A stretch of DNA of 64,000 nucleotides from Scalesia atractyloides (taxonomy: Eukaryota; Streptophyta; Magnoliopsida; Asterales; Asteraceae), in NCBI GenBank assembly GCA_947069175.1, contig CAMTDV010000022.1, positions 36,855,476-36,919,475 of the forward strand, in the 5' to 3' direction. Every line of letters starts with the position of its first letter. Positions within the stretch are counted from its first letter, which is position 1. The notes under the pieces are model-generated. The model did no database searches. It saw only the letters and a program-made list of their open reading frames with translations, and was not told where the DNA came from. A program made the translations under genes and the position numbers. Below are positions 23,318-33,983 of the stretch, piece after piece.

Positions 23318-26312
23318 GTCCAAGTGCTTGTGCTGTTTTCCATCCTTATAGAATCTCTGACCATACTCCATGTCTTCTTAAGTTGCCAGGCACTCAAGTT
23401 AGTAAACCAAAGCCTTTTAAATTTCCTAACTTTATTATATATAAGGAGTTTAAAGAGATTGTTAAGGTGGAATGGATGTAACAGATTGAAGGGGTTCCTA
23501 TGTTTAGAGTGGTCAAAAAGTTGAGAGCTCTTAAGCATCCTTTTCGTAGCTTCCTTTACAAACAAGGTAATCTGCATAACAAAGTTAAAACTTTACGTGA
23601 TGGGTTGGATGAAATTCAAAGAAACATTGATCAAAACCCGGTTGATGGAGTGCTAAGACAAAGAGAAGCGGTCCTGTTGGCGTCTTATCAAGAAGCATTA
23701 CTCGATGAAGAAAGTTTTCTGAAACAAAAGTCTAAAGTGGACTGATTGAAGGCGGGCAATGCCAATTCAGCTTATTTCCATAGTTCGCTTAAATGTAGAA
23801 ATCATCTAAGCCGTATTGACATTATTAAAGATGGTGACGGGAACCTCTATGAGGGCTTGGATGTTCCAAATGCATTTGTCAATCATTTTAATGCGTTTCT
23901 TGGTCATAAAGGAGATACCACTCATCTGCCAACCCCAGACCTCTTTCTGAATGTCCTTGACGCTCACGTGTCTGAACATATGATTCGAGATGTTACGACT
24001 GCTGAAATTAAATCAGCCATGTTTTCTATTGATGATAACAAAGCTCCAGGGCCTGATGGGTATTCTTCTGATTTCTTCAAGAAAGCTTGGCCGATAGTTG
24101 GTGATGATATTAGTGCTGCTATACAAGATTTTTTCACATCAAACCGAATGTTAAAAGAGGTAAACCATACTATCATTGCTCTTATTCCTAAGGTGAATGC
24201 TCCTTCTAAGGTCACCGATTACCGGCCGATCTCTTGTTGTAATGTGATTTATAAATGTATTACTAAAATTCTTTCAACAAGAATCTTAGAAGGCCTGATA
24301 AGGTGGTGAGTTTGAATCAATCAGCCTTTGTGCCAGGGAGAAGAATTTCTGATAATATCCTTCTTGTGCAAGAACTTATGCATAATTACCATAGAGATAT
24401 CGGGTCGCCTAGATGTGCTTTTAAGGTAGATATCCAAAAGGCGTATGATACGGTGGACTGGGATTTTCTAGGTGATATCTTAAAGGGGTACGGGTTTCAT
24501 CAAGTTATGATTGATTGGATCATGAACTGCGTCAATACCTCTTCTTTTTCAGTCAGTGTGAATGGTAATATTTTTGGTTACTTCAAAGGTAAGAGGGGTC
24601 TTAGACAAGGGGACCCCATGTCTCCGTATCTGTTTACATTGGTTATGGAAGTTTTAACTTCTATGCTACGGCTTGCGACTTCTATTGAATCTTCTTTCAG
24701 ATTTCATAAAATATGTGAGAAGCAAAGGATTGTGAATTTGTGTTTCGCAGATGATCTTTTTCTTTTTTCTAGAGGTGAGGTTAACTCTGTGAAGATTATT
24801 ATGGATGCTTTGAATGAGTTCAAAGATATGTAAGGGCTGATTCCTAGTATCACGAAGAGTACTGCCTTCTTCTGCAACGTTCCGAATCTTGTTAAGGGTA
24901 ATATTCTGTCTATCATGCCTTTTGAAGAAGGTTCGCTTCCGATAAGGTATCTTGGTGTCCCCCTGATCGCATCTAGATTATTACATTCTGATTGCAAGGT
25001 GCTGGTGGAAAAAAATGGAAAGTAGAATAATGGATTGGAAAGCTAAATATCTATCTTTTGCGGGTAGACTTCAATTAGTTATTTTCGTTTTGTCTGCTTT
25101 CTATATCTATTGGGCTTCGGTTTTCATTTTGCCGGCTAGTAGTGTCAAACAGATTGAGCAAAAACTTAGGAGCTTCTTATGGTGTCAAGGCCGTATGGTT
25201 AAAGGTAAAGCTAAAGTGTCTTGGAAAATTGTTTGCTTACCAAAGAAGGAAGGTGGTTTAGGGATTAGGCGAGTGGCGGATGTGAACAAAGCTCTAATGG
25301 CTATCATATCTACAGCATTCTTTCTCAAAGGAACTCTCTTTGGGTCGAATGGGTATATTCTCACCACTTGCATGATAGGAGTTTTTGGGATATTCCCAAT
25401 CAGCAAAACATCTGTTGGAGTTGGAGGAAATTGCTCCAATTGAGGCCGATGGTTCGAAATTTCTTTGTGACAAGTATAGGTAACGGGGAGCACACGTTCT
25501 TATGGTTTGATAATTGGAGCGATCACTGTCCTTGAGAGTAAATTGAAGGGTTGTTGATTTACTCTAAAGTGGCCAATATGGTTCAGGAGAATACATGGGT
25601 TTGGCCTGAAGCTTGGCGTGATATGTTTCCTATCCTCTTTCAGCTTCCTCCGATTTCTATTTCACCTCATAAGATGGATACCATTTTCTGGAAAAAAGAA
25701 GGTAATGTTACGGAACCTTTTTCGACAAATCTGGCATGGGATTCCTTAAGACGTTCAGGCCATATGGTTAGTTGGTATAATATGGTATGGTCTTCTTTCA
25801 ATATCCCGAGACATGCGTTCCTTTGTTGGTTGATCTGTAGGAGAAAGCTTGCAACACAAGATAGGATCCAGTTATGGAATCATGCTTCGGGTAACATGAA
25901 TATGATGTGTTGTCTTCTTTGTAATAGAGACTTGGAAACTCATGATCATTTATTCTTCTAATGCCCCTATTCTAATCAGATTTGGTGTTCGATCCAAAAT
26001 AAGATTGATATGATGCAAATCGATGGTAAATGGGAAGATGTTATCGCCTGGATTATTCCTAAGGCGAAATCAAAGCTCCTTATTTGGGTCATCCGCAAAC
26101 TAGTGATCGCTGCTACGGCTTACTTCGTGTGGCAGGAAAGGAACTCGAGGTTTTTTGACAATCAATTGAGACCGCCGGAGAAGGTAGAGGAGCAGATTGA
26201 GGTGACAGTCCGTCTAAAGCTTCACTCTTTCAAGTTCAAGATGAATGATCGAGTTGCAAGATTATTGAAGACATGGAGGATATCATCTTCGGATGAGGTT
26301 GACAACACCTAA
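23318..26312 (+). pseudogene. LINE-A ORF2, end of endonuclease, RT and C-terminal domain, broken
   Basis: It resumes with YRISDHTP near 23345, then the linker. RT follows in fragments: 23500-23745 up to a TGA, 23746-24309 (NKAPGPDGY, DYRPISCCN), and 24303-24833 (DIQKAYD, GLRQGDPMSPYLF, FADD). Then come 25015-25443 and 25551-25961, with the zf-RVT pattern (IPRHAFLCWLI, CCLLCNRDLETHDHLFF), and the tail 26010-26312. At least five frame breaks or stops are present. All RT motifs have counterparts in LINE-B, so LINE-A is an older copy of a related family. Confidence 0.92.
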
Positions 26313-26510
26313 ATATGAGGATTACTTAGTTTGTATTTCGTGATGTTTAGTGTTTAGGTGTTGTTTTGTGGTGATTGTTGGTTTGCTTTTGTTGCTTGTT
26401 TTACTTTAGTGTGGCATGTCACACTATTGAATTAGGTTGGCACTCTGCCTTCCTACTTGTTTTATTTTGATAGTAATACAATCACCAGGGTATACCCTTT
26501 TACCCAAAAA
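26313..26510 (+). other. LINE-A 3' UTR and A-tail
   Basis: T-rich non-coding tail ending AATCACCAGGGTATACCC, then TTTTACCC and an A-run (8 or more). The terminal sequence is shared with the reverse complement of the LINE-B end at 19537-19570. This fits a 3' signal recognised by the same kind of RT. Confidence 0.85.
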
Positions 26511-26550
26511 AAAGAGTGAACGAGCAAGGAATTGAGGTGAACTAAGTGGC

Positions 26551-26558
26551 TATTTATA
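26551..26558 (-). promoter_or_regulatory. LTR TATA box (TATAAATA on the minus strand)
   Basis: The minus strand reads GCACTATAAATAGCCAC, a canonical plant TATA box. Transcription would start roughly 25-35 bp downstream, at about 26520-26530, which is where LINE-A is inserted. The insertion probably disrupted or displaced the transcript start. Confidence 0.7.
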
Positions 26559-27131
26559 GTGCAAGAAGGTGTGTGAAGATGAAGCCAGGTGTTAGAGGTG
26601 TTGTAGAATCTTCACAAGTATCTAGCAAGGTGTCAAGAGCTGCAAGAGTGTGGTATTTTGCAGGAGAGGTGGCATCTTGACAGAATTTTGGGGTTTTGAC
26701 ACTTTAGTCCCTCAAACATAATTTTGTGGATTGTCATGAATTGTCCCTTGACTTATATCCAATGAATTAATGATACAACTTGGTCTTTTCGTTCAACGCG
26801 AGATGTATTAAGAAGAGTACAAATAACCAAACGTTAATGGGTGTCACACTAGGTGTTTTTACGACTTATAAGTGTTTACTAGCTTAAACGTGAAAGATAC
26901 GAATATTTATGGTTTCATAAGTTAAATTACCCAAACTAGTAAGGTTAAAGGTTCGGTGAAGATGTGTGACACTCAAGAAAGGTAAATCAAAAGATATCAC
27001 CTTAACCAGGAGTCGTTCGGGTTGAAAAATGACTTGGTTATGCAAGGAAAATGTAAAAATAAAGTCTAGGGGCCTTAGGGTTATTATTTGAAAGTTAAAA
27101 TGATGTAAAAGTAAAGTTCTAGTGGCCCGCG

Positions 27132-27231
27132 TAGGCTACGGTCACCGGCCCGTAGCTTACGGTTGGTTTAAAACAAAACCAGAAAGCCTAGACCGTAGCT
27201 TATGGTCCGGGACCGTAAGCTACGGTCAGGT
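27132..27231. repeat. Cluster of four imperfect inverted repeats (GACCGTAAGCTACGGTC type)
   Basis: The sequence has GTAGGCTACGGTC, CCCGTAGCTTACGGT, GACCGTAGCTTATGGTC and GACCGTAAGCTACGGTC within 100 bp. Each is nearly self-complementary, and each can also pair with the others. It lies upstream of the TATA box on the minus strand, in U3, so a protein-binding or structural role is possible but unproven. Confidence 0.8.
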
Positions 27232-27643
27232 TTAAAATTTGTTTTTTTAGATTTTTGGACACGTTTGAGGAGTTGAGTGGCTAACTCATTTGAGGTACTA
27301 ATTGTGGGCATGTACACGTGTCGTTATATTACCGAACCGAATTTTACAAGGTGTTACATCTGAATAGGTGTTTTGGGGATCCTATAGCATCCAGATTCGA
27401 TTTGATCTAGTTAGCATCCAATCTCAGTTAGTTTTAGATCGTGTACCATCACTAACAAGAATGATTCAGAACGGGTGGTATCCGTATCTTGTACCATCCA
27501 AACTTGGTTTAATTTGGATCCTTCAGCTTCCCTAGCATGCGAGATTCAGAATTGTTGTTTAACGAATCATATATCATACAGAGTTGGCTACATTCAGATA
27601 GGATCAATACTTGGTTAAATTCGGATCCTGTAACATCACTCAT

Positions 27644-30600
27644 CAGAAGGACTCACAATGGGCGGTATCCGGATTCTATTTCATCCAGACTCGGTTGAAT
27701 TCGGGTCCTTTAGATTCCCTTACTAGAGGAATTTAGAATAGGTTTTTTTTGGGATGCTACATCATCCAGACTTGATTAGCATACATCTTAATGTAGCCGA
27801 GTCTGTTCTTGGGATCCTATAGCATCCAGACTCAATTAGATTCGGTTTCCATCCATAAGTAATTTCCGGATCGTGTACCATCCCTAACGAGAATGATTTA
27901 GAAAGAATAGTATCCGTATCCTGTACCATCTGGACTCGGTTTAATTTGGATCATTCAGCATCCCTGGTATGCGACATTCAGAATGGTTGTTTTACGAATC
28001 GTATAGCATTCAGAGTCGGCTACATTCACATACATCAATACTCGGTTGAATTCAGATCCTTTAATATCACTAATCAGAAGGACTCACAATGGGTGGTATT
28101 TGCATTCTGCTTCATCTAGACTCGGTTGAATTTGGATGCTTTAGATTCCCCATACAGCGGAATTCTGAATATGTGTTTTTGGGATAGATATAGCATCTAG
28201 ATTCGATTTGATTCGATTAGCATCCAATCTTAGTTAGTTTCAGATCGTGTACCATAACTAACAAGAATGATTTAGAACGGGTGGTATTCGTATCCTGTAC
28301 CTTCCAGACTCGGTTTAATTAGGATTATTCTGCTTCCCAAGCATGCGAATATTGTTGTTTTACAGATTGTATAGCATACAGAGTCGGCTACATTTAGATA
28401 GCACCAGTACTCGATTGAAGTCGGATCCTGTAACATCACAAATCAGAAGGACTCACAATGGGCGGTATTCGGATTTTGTTTCATCCAGACTCGGTTGAAT
28501 TCGGATCCTTTAGATTCCCTTACCCACGGAATTTAGAATAGATGTTTTTGGGATCCAATATCATCTAGACTTGATTAAATTCGGTTAGCATACATCTGAA
28601 TGTAGTCGACTCTGTTTTTGGAATCCTATAGCATCCAGACTCGATTAGATTCGGTTAGCATCCATACTCTTTTGTTTCGGATCATATACACATCACCAAC
28701 CAAAATGATTTAGAACGGATGGTATCCGTATCCTGTACCATCCAGTCTCAGTTTAATTTGGATCATTCAGCTTCCCTAGCATGCGACATTCAGAATTATT
28801 GTTTTACGAATCGTATAGCATCCAGAGTCAGATACACTGAGATAGTATCCATACTTGGTTGAATTCGGATCAAATAACATCACTAGTCAGAAGGACTCAC
28901 AATGGGTGGTATATGCATTCTGTTTCATCTAGACTCGGTTGAATTCGGATCATTTAAATTCCCTAACCATCGGGATTCAGAATAGGTGTTTTTGATCCTA
29001 TAGCATCCAGACTCGATTAGATTCGGTTAGTATACATACGCAGTTGATTTTGGATCATGTACCATCACTAACAAGAATGGTTGGAAGGATTGCTTTCTAT
29101 CGTCTGTCTTTTCCTTCTCTCTCTTCTCTTAGCAAAGTAGGCGGTATCCATATCCTATACTATCCAGACTCGGTTTAATTTGGATCATTCAGCTTCCCTA
29201 GCATGCGAGATTCAGAATGGTTGTTTTACGAATCGTATAGCACCTAGAGTCGGCTACATTCAGATAGCACCATACTCTGTTGAATTTGGATCCTGTAACA
29301 TCACTAATCAGAAGGACTCACAATGGGCATTATTCGGATTCTGTTTCATCTAGACTCGGTTGAATTCGGATCCTTTAGGTTCCCTAACCAGTGGAATTTA
29401 GAATAGTGTTATTGGGATCCTATAGCATCTAGACTCGATTTGCGTGTATCATAACTAACCAGAATGATTCAGAACGGGTGTTATCCATATCCTATACCAT
29501 CCAGACTCGCTTTAATTTGGATCATTCAGCTTCAATAGAAAGCGAGATTTAGAATTGTTGTTTTACGAATAGTATAGCATAAAGAGTCGGCTACATTCAG
29601 ATAGCATCAATACTCGGTTGAATTCGGATCCTGTAACATCACTAATCAGAAGGACTCACAATGGGCGGTATCCGTATTCTGTTTCATCCAGATTCGGTTG
29701 AATTCGGATCCTTTAGATCCCTAACAAACCGAATTTAGAATAGGTGTTTTTGGGATCCTATAGCACCCGGACTCAATTATGTTCAGTTAGTATACATCTA
29801 AATGTAGTCGAGTCTATTCTTGGGATACTATAACATCAAGACTCGATTAGATTCGGTTAGCATCCATACTCTGTTGGTTTTGGATCGTGTACCATCATTA
29901 ACCAGAATGATTTAGAACGGATGTTATCCGTATCCTATACCATCCAGACTTACAATGGGCATATCCGGATTCTGCTTCATACAGACTCGGTTGAATTCGA
30001 ATCCTTTAGATTCCCTAACCAGCGGAATTTAGAATAGGTATTTTTGGGATCCTATAGCATCCCGACTCGATTTGTGTGTACCATCACTAACCAGAATTAT
30101 TCATAACGGGTGGTATCCGTAGCCGGTACCATCCAGACTCGGTTTAATTTGGATGATCAAGCTTCCCTAGCATGCTAATTTAGAATGGTTGTTTTACAAA
30201 TCGTATAGCATACAGAGTTGGCTACATTCAGATAGCATCAATACTCAGTTGAATTCGGGTCCTATAACATCACTAATCAAAAGAACTCACATTGGGCGGT
30301 ATCCGGATTTTGTTCAATCTAGACTTGGTTGAATTCAGGTCCTTTAGATTCCCTTACCATCGAATTCAGAATAGTGTGGTTTTGGATTCTATAGCATCCA
30401 GACTCGATTAAATTCGGTTAGCATAACTCTGAACGTAGTCGACTCTGTTTTTGGAATCCTGTAGCATCCAGACTCGATTAGATTCGGTTAGCATCCATAC
30501 TCTTTTTGTTTTGGATCGTGTACCATCACCAACCAAAATGATTTAGAACGGATGGTATCCGTATCCTGTACCATCCAGTCTCGGTTTAATTTGGATCATT

Positions 30601-31297
30601 CAGCTTCCCTAGCATGCGACATTCAAAATCGTATAGCATCCAGAGTCAGATACATTCAAATAGCATCCATACTTGGTTGAATTCGGGATCAAATAACATC
30701 ACCTAATCAGAAGGCTCACAATGGGTGGTATACGAATTTGTTTCATCCAGACTCGGGTGAATTCGGATCCTTTACCATCCCTAACCATCTGAATTCAGAA
30801 TAGGTGTTTTTGGGATCCTATAGCATCCAGACTCGATTAGATTCGGTTAGCATACATACTAAGTTGGTTTCAGATCGTGTACAATAACTAACTAGAACGA
30901 CTCAGAACGGATGGTATCCGTATCAATACCATCCAGACTCGCTTAATTTGGATCATTCAGCTTCCCTAGCAAGTGAGATTTAGAATGGTTTTTTTACGAA
31001 TCGTATAGCATCCAGAGTCGGCTACATTCAGATAGCATTCAGAAGGACTCACAATGGATGGTATCCAGATTTTGTTTCATCCAGACTCGGTTGAATTCGG
31101 ATCCTTTAGATTCCCTTACAAGCGGAATTCAGAAGTAAATGTTTTTGGGATCCTATAGCCACCAGACTCAATTAAATTCGGTTAGCATACATCTGAATGT
31201 AGCCGGCTCTGTTTTTGGAATCCTATAGCATCCAGACTCGATTAGATTCGGTTAGCATCCATACTCAGGTGGTTTCGTATCGTGTACCATCACTAAC
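27644..31297. repeat. Four-unit higher-order repeat block (A'-B-A-B, ~810 bp)
   Basis: A' units show 245-258 bp between their A-type start and the next B start (27644, 28444, 29647, 30278, 31040). Ordinary A units show 185-188 bp (28075, 28888, 30708). Each A' contains a variant of CTGAATGTAGCCGACTCTG, the reverse complement of a B segment, followed by a second copy of the A middle (TTTTTGGGATCCTATAGC). Inverted pieces start near 27788, 28592, 29799, 30426 and 31192. Local deletions (near 29430, 29940 and 31030) disturb the rhythm. Confidence 0.85.
29081..29139. other. Foreign pyrimidine-rich filler inside a satellite unit
   Basis: A B unit is interrupted after CAAGAATGG by about 59 bases, including TCTGTCTTTTCCTTCTCTCT, which match no other unit. 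They replace roughly 10 bases of the monomer before GGCGGTATCC resumes. No repeats flank it. Break repair with filler DNA is the simplest explanation. Confidence 0.75.
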
Positions 31298-33638
31298 CAG
31301 AATGATTTAGAACGGTTGGTATCCGTATCATATACCATCTAGTCTCGGTTTAATTTGGATCATTCAGCTTCCTTAGATATAGAATGGTAGTTTTACGAAT
31401 CATATAGCATACAGAGTCGGCTACATTCATATAGCATCCATACTTGGTTGAATTCGGATCCTGTAACATCACTAATCAGAAGCACTCACAAACAACGGTA
31501 TCCTTCTATTTCATCCAGACTCGGTTGAATACAGATCCTTTCGATTCCACAACCTGCGGTATTCAGAACATGTGTTTTTTGGATCATATTGCATCCATAA
31601 TCGATTTGATTCGGTTCCATTTTTGGATCGTGTTCCATCACTAACAACAATGATTCAGAACGGGTGGTATGCGTATCCTGTACCATCCATACTCGGTTTA
31701 ATTGGATCATTAGTTTCCCTAGCATGCGAGATTCGGAATGGTTGTTATACGAATCATATAGCATACACAGTCAGCTACATTCAGATAGCATCCATACTCG
31801 GTTGAATTCGGATCTTGTAATATTACTAATAAGGACTCATAATGGCCGGTATCCCGATTATGTTTCATCCAGACTCGGTTGAATTCGGATGCTTTAGATT
31901 CCCTTACTAGAGAAATTCAGAATATGTGTTTTTTGGATCCTATAGCATCCATGAATCGATTTTAATCGGTTAGCATCCATACTCAATTAGTTTCGGATCG
32001 TGTACCATCACTAACTAGAATGATTCTGAACGGTGTTATCCGTATCTATACCATCCAGTTTCTATTTAATTTGGATCTTTTAGCTTCCTTAGCATGCGAG
32101 ATTCATAATGGTTGTTTTTTCGAATCGTATAGCATACAGAGTCACTACATTTAGATAACATCCATACTCGGTTAACTTCGGATCCTGTAACATTACTAAT
32201 CAAATGGACTCACAATGGCGGTATCCGGATGTTGTTTCATCTAGACTCGGTTGAATTCGTATCTTTTAGATTCCATAACCAGCGGAATTCAGAATAGGTG
32301 TTTTTTGGATCCTATAGCATCCAGAATCGATTTGATTCACTTAGAATCCATACTCAGTTAGTTTCGGATCGTGTACCATCACTAACCATGATGTTTTAGC
32401 ACGGGTGTTATCCGTATCCTATAACATCCAGACTCGGTTTAATTTTGATTATTCAGCTTCCCAAGCATGCTATATTTAGAATGGTTGGTTTACGAATTGA
32501 TAGCATCCATAGTTAGCTACATTCAGATAGCATCAAATCTCGGTTGAATTCGGATCCTATAACATCACTAATCAGAAGGACTCACAATGGGCGGTATTTA
32601 GATTCTTTTTCATCTAGACTCGGTTGAATTAGGATCATTTAGATTCCATTACCAGCGGAATTAAGAATAGGTTTTTTGGGATCCTATAACATCTAAACTC
32701 GATTAGATTTGGTTAACATACACATTAAGTTGGTTTCGGATGTGTACCATCACTAACTAGAATGATTCAAAACGGGTTGTATCCGTATCCTATACCATCC
32801 AGAATCGGTTTAATTTGGATCATTCGGCTACCCTAGCATGTGAGATTCCTAATGGTTGTTTTACGAATCGTATAGCATCCAGAGTCAGCTACAATCAGAT
32901 AGCACCCATACTCGGTTGAATTCAGATCTTTTAACATCAATAATCAGAAGGACTCACAATGGGCAGTATCCGAATTCCGTTTAATCTAGACTCAGTTGAA
33001 TTCGAATCCTTTAGATTCCCTAACTAGCGGAATTTAGAATAGGTGTTTTTTGGATCTAATAGCATCCAGACTCGATTAAATTCAGTTAGCATACAGACTC
33101 TGTTGGTTTTGGATCGTGTACCATCACTAACTAGAATGATTTAGAACGAGTGGTATATGTATCTTATACCATCCAGACTTTATTTAATTTGGATCATTCA
33201 GCTTCCCAAACATGCGAAATTCATAATGGTTGTTTTTCGAAGCGTATAGCATCCAGAGTCGGCTACATTCATATAGCATCAATACTCTATTGAATCCGGA
33301 TCCAGTATCATTACTAATCAGAAAGACTCACAATGGGTGGTATACTGCATTCTGTTTCATCTAGACTCGGTTGAATTCGGATCATTTAGATTCCCTAACC
33401 CGCGGAATTCAGAATAAGTGTTTTGGGATCCTATAGCATCCAGAATCGATTTGATTCGGTTAGCATCCATACTCTGTTAGTTTTGGATCGTGTACCATCA
33501 CTAATCATCTAGACTCAGTTTAATTTGGATCATTCAGCTTCCCTAGCATGCGAGATTCAGAATGATTGTTTTACGAATCGTATAGCATACAGAGTCGGCT
33601 ACATTTAGATAGCATCCAAACTCAGTTGAATTCGGTAT

Positions 33639-33983
33639 TTGGCGGGGTTGATTGCTAAAGGTTTTACTCAGACTCAAGAAGTTGATTATGAGAAAACCTT
33701 CTCGCCAGTAGCTACTTGCCATAGCCACGTATTATGACTACGAGATATGGAAATGGATGTCAAAACCGCGTTCCTAAATGGACATCTTACAGAAAATGTC
33801 TATATGGAGCAGCCTGAAGATTTTGTAGATCTTAAGAATCCTGAGAAAGTTTGCAAGTTGCATAATCCATTTATGGATTGAAATAAGCATCTCGAAGCTA
33901 GAATCTTGGTTTTGATCAGAGAATCAACCCGTTTGGTTTTATCAAAAACGAAGATGAGCTGTGTGTTTACCACAAGGAAGTGG
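33639..33983 (+). pseudogene. Ty1/Copia reverse-transcriptase fragment
   Basis: The translation, with frameshifts, gives LIAKGFTQTQEVDYEKTFSP, then MDVKTAFLNGHLTENVYMEQ near 33750 (containing a catalytic Asp of Copia RT), PEDFVDLKNPEKVCKL, and a tail FIKNEDELCVYHKE. The usual YGLKQASRSW stretch is scrambled by small deletions near 33875. About 115 codons survive. It is cut on the left by satellite and on the right by the LTR starting at 33984; no LTR of its own is visible. Confidence 0.88.

Larger units (their letters stand above)
17105..26510 (+). mobile_element. LINE-A: full-length plant L1-type LINE, interrupted by LINE-B
   Basis: It is bounded by an 11-14-bp target duplication and ends in a short A-run preceded by GGGTATACCCTTTTACCC. 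The order is a ~400-bp 5' UTR, ORF1 (17509-18903), ORF2 starting at 18896 with an AP endonuclease, then after LINE-B the rest of ORF2 with RT and a C-terminal zinc-binding domain to 26312, and a ~200-bp 3' UTR. Removing LINE-B leaves about 5.6 kb, a normal length for this group. Multiple frameshifts and stops show it is dead. It landed about 27 bp from the TATA box of the host LTR. Confidence 0.93.
12306..27358 (-). mobile_element. LTR retroelement with proline-rich ORF, 3' side truncated, split by LINE-A
   Basis: Read on the minus strand this has an LTR (27358 to 14808), a PBS, a leader, a broken proline-rich ORF (14636-13563) and about 1.2 kb of further internal sequence ending abruptly against satellite at 12305. 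No second LTR and no pol domain are seen. On the right, satellite resumes at 27359 in a different phase from where it stops at 12305, so the left end is probably a deletion or recombination joint rather than a true terminus. Without LINE-A the LTR would be about 3.1 kb. Confidence 0.8.
26525..27358 (-). mobile_element. LTR of the proline-rich element, U3 part upstream of LINE-A
   Basis: It ends (plus strand) ATTTTACAAGGTGTTACA, giving a TGTAACACC... start on the minus strand. It carries the TATA box and a cluster of inverted repeats. Satellite follows directly at 27359. I see no coding sequence. Confidence 0.82.
27359..33638. repeat. Satellite array, right segment, with A' variants
   Basis: The same A/B satellite as at 4306-12305. 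B-type starts fall near 27457, 27889, 28263, 28701 and 29073. A-type starts fall near 27644, 28075, 28444, 28888, 29309 and 29647. Up to about 31.3 kb every second A is the longer A' form (~257 bp), giving ~810-bp blocks; after 31.5 kb ordinary A/B dimers return. The array ends at 33638, where a Copia fragment begins within an A unit after GTTGAATTCGG. No genes lie in this stretch. Confidence 0.94.

Noticed and set aside
33639..33983. Copia RT fragment as a domesticated gene
   Set aside because: It has deletions and frameshifts, no start or stop context, and is cut on both sides by unrelated repeats.
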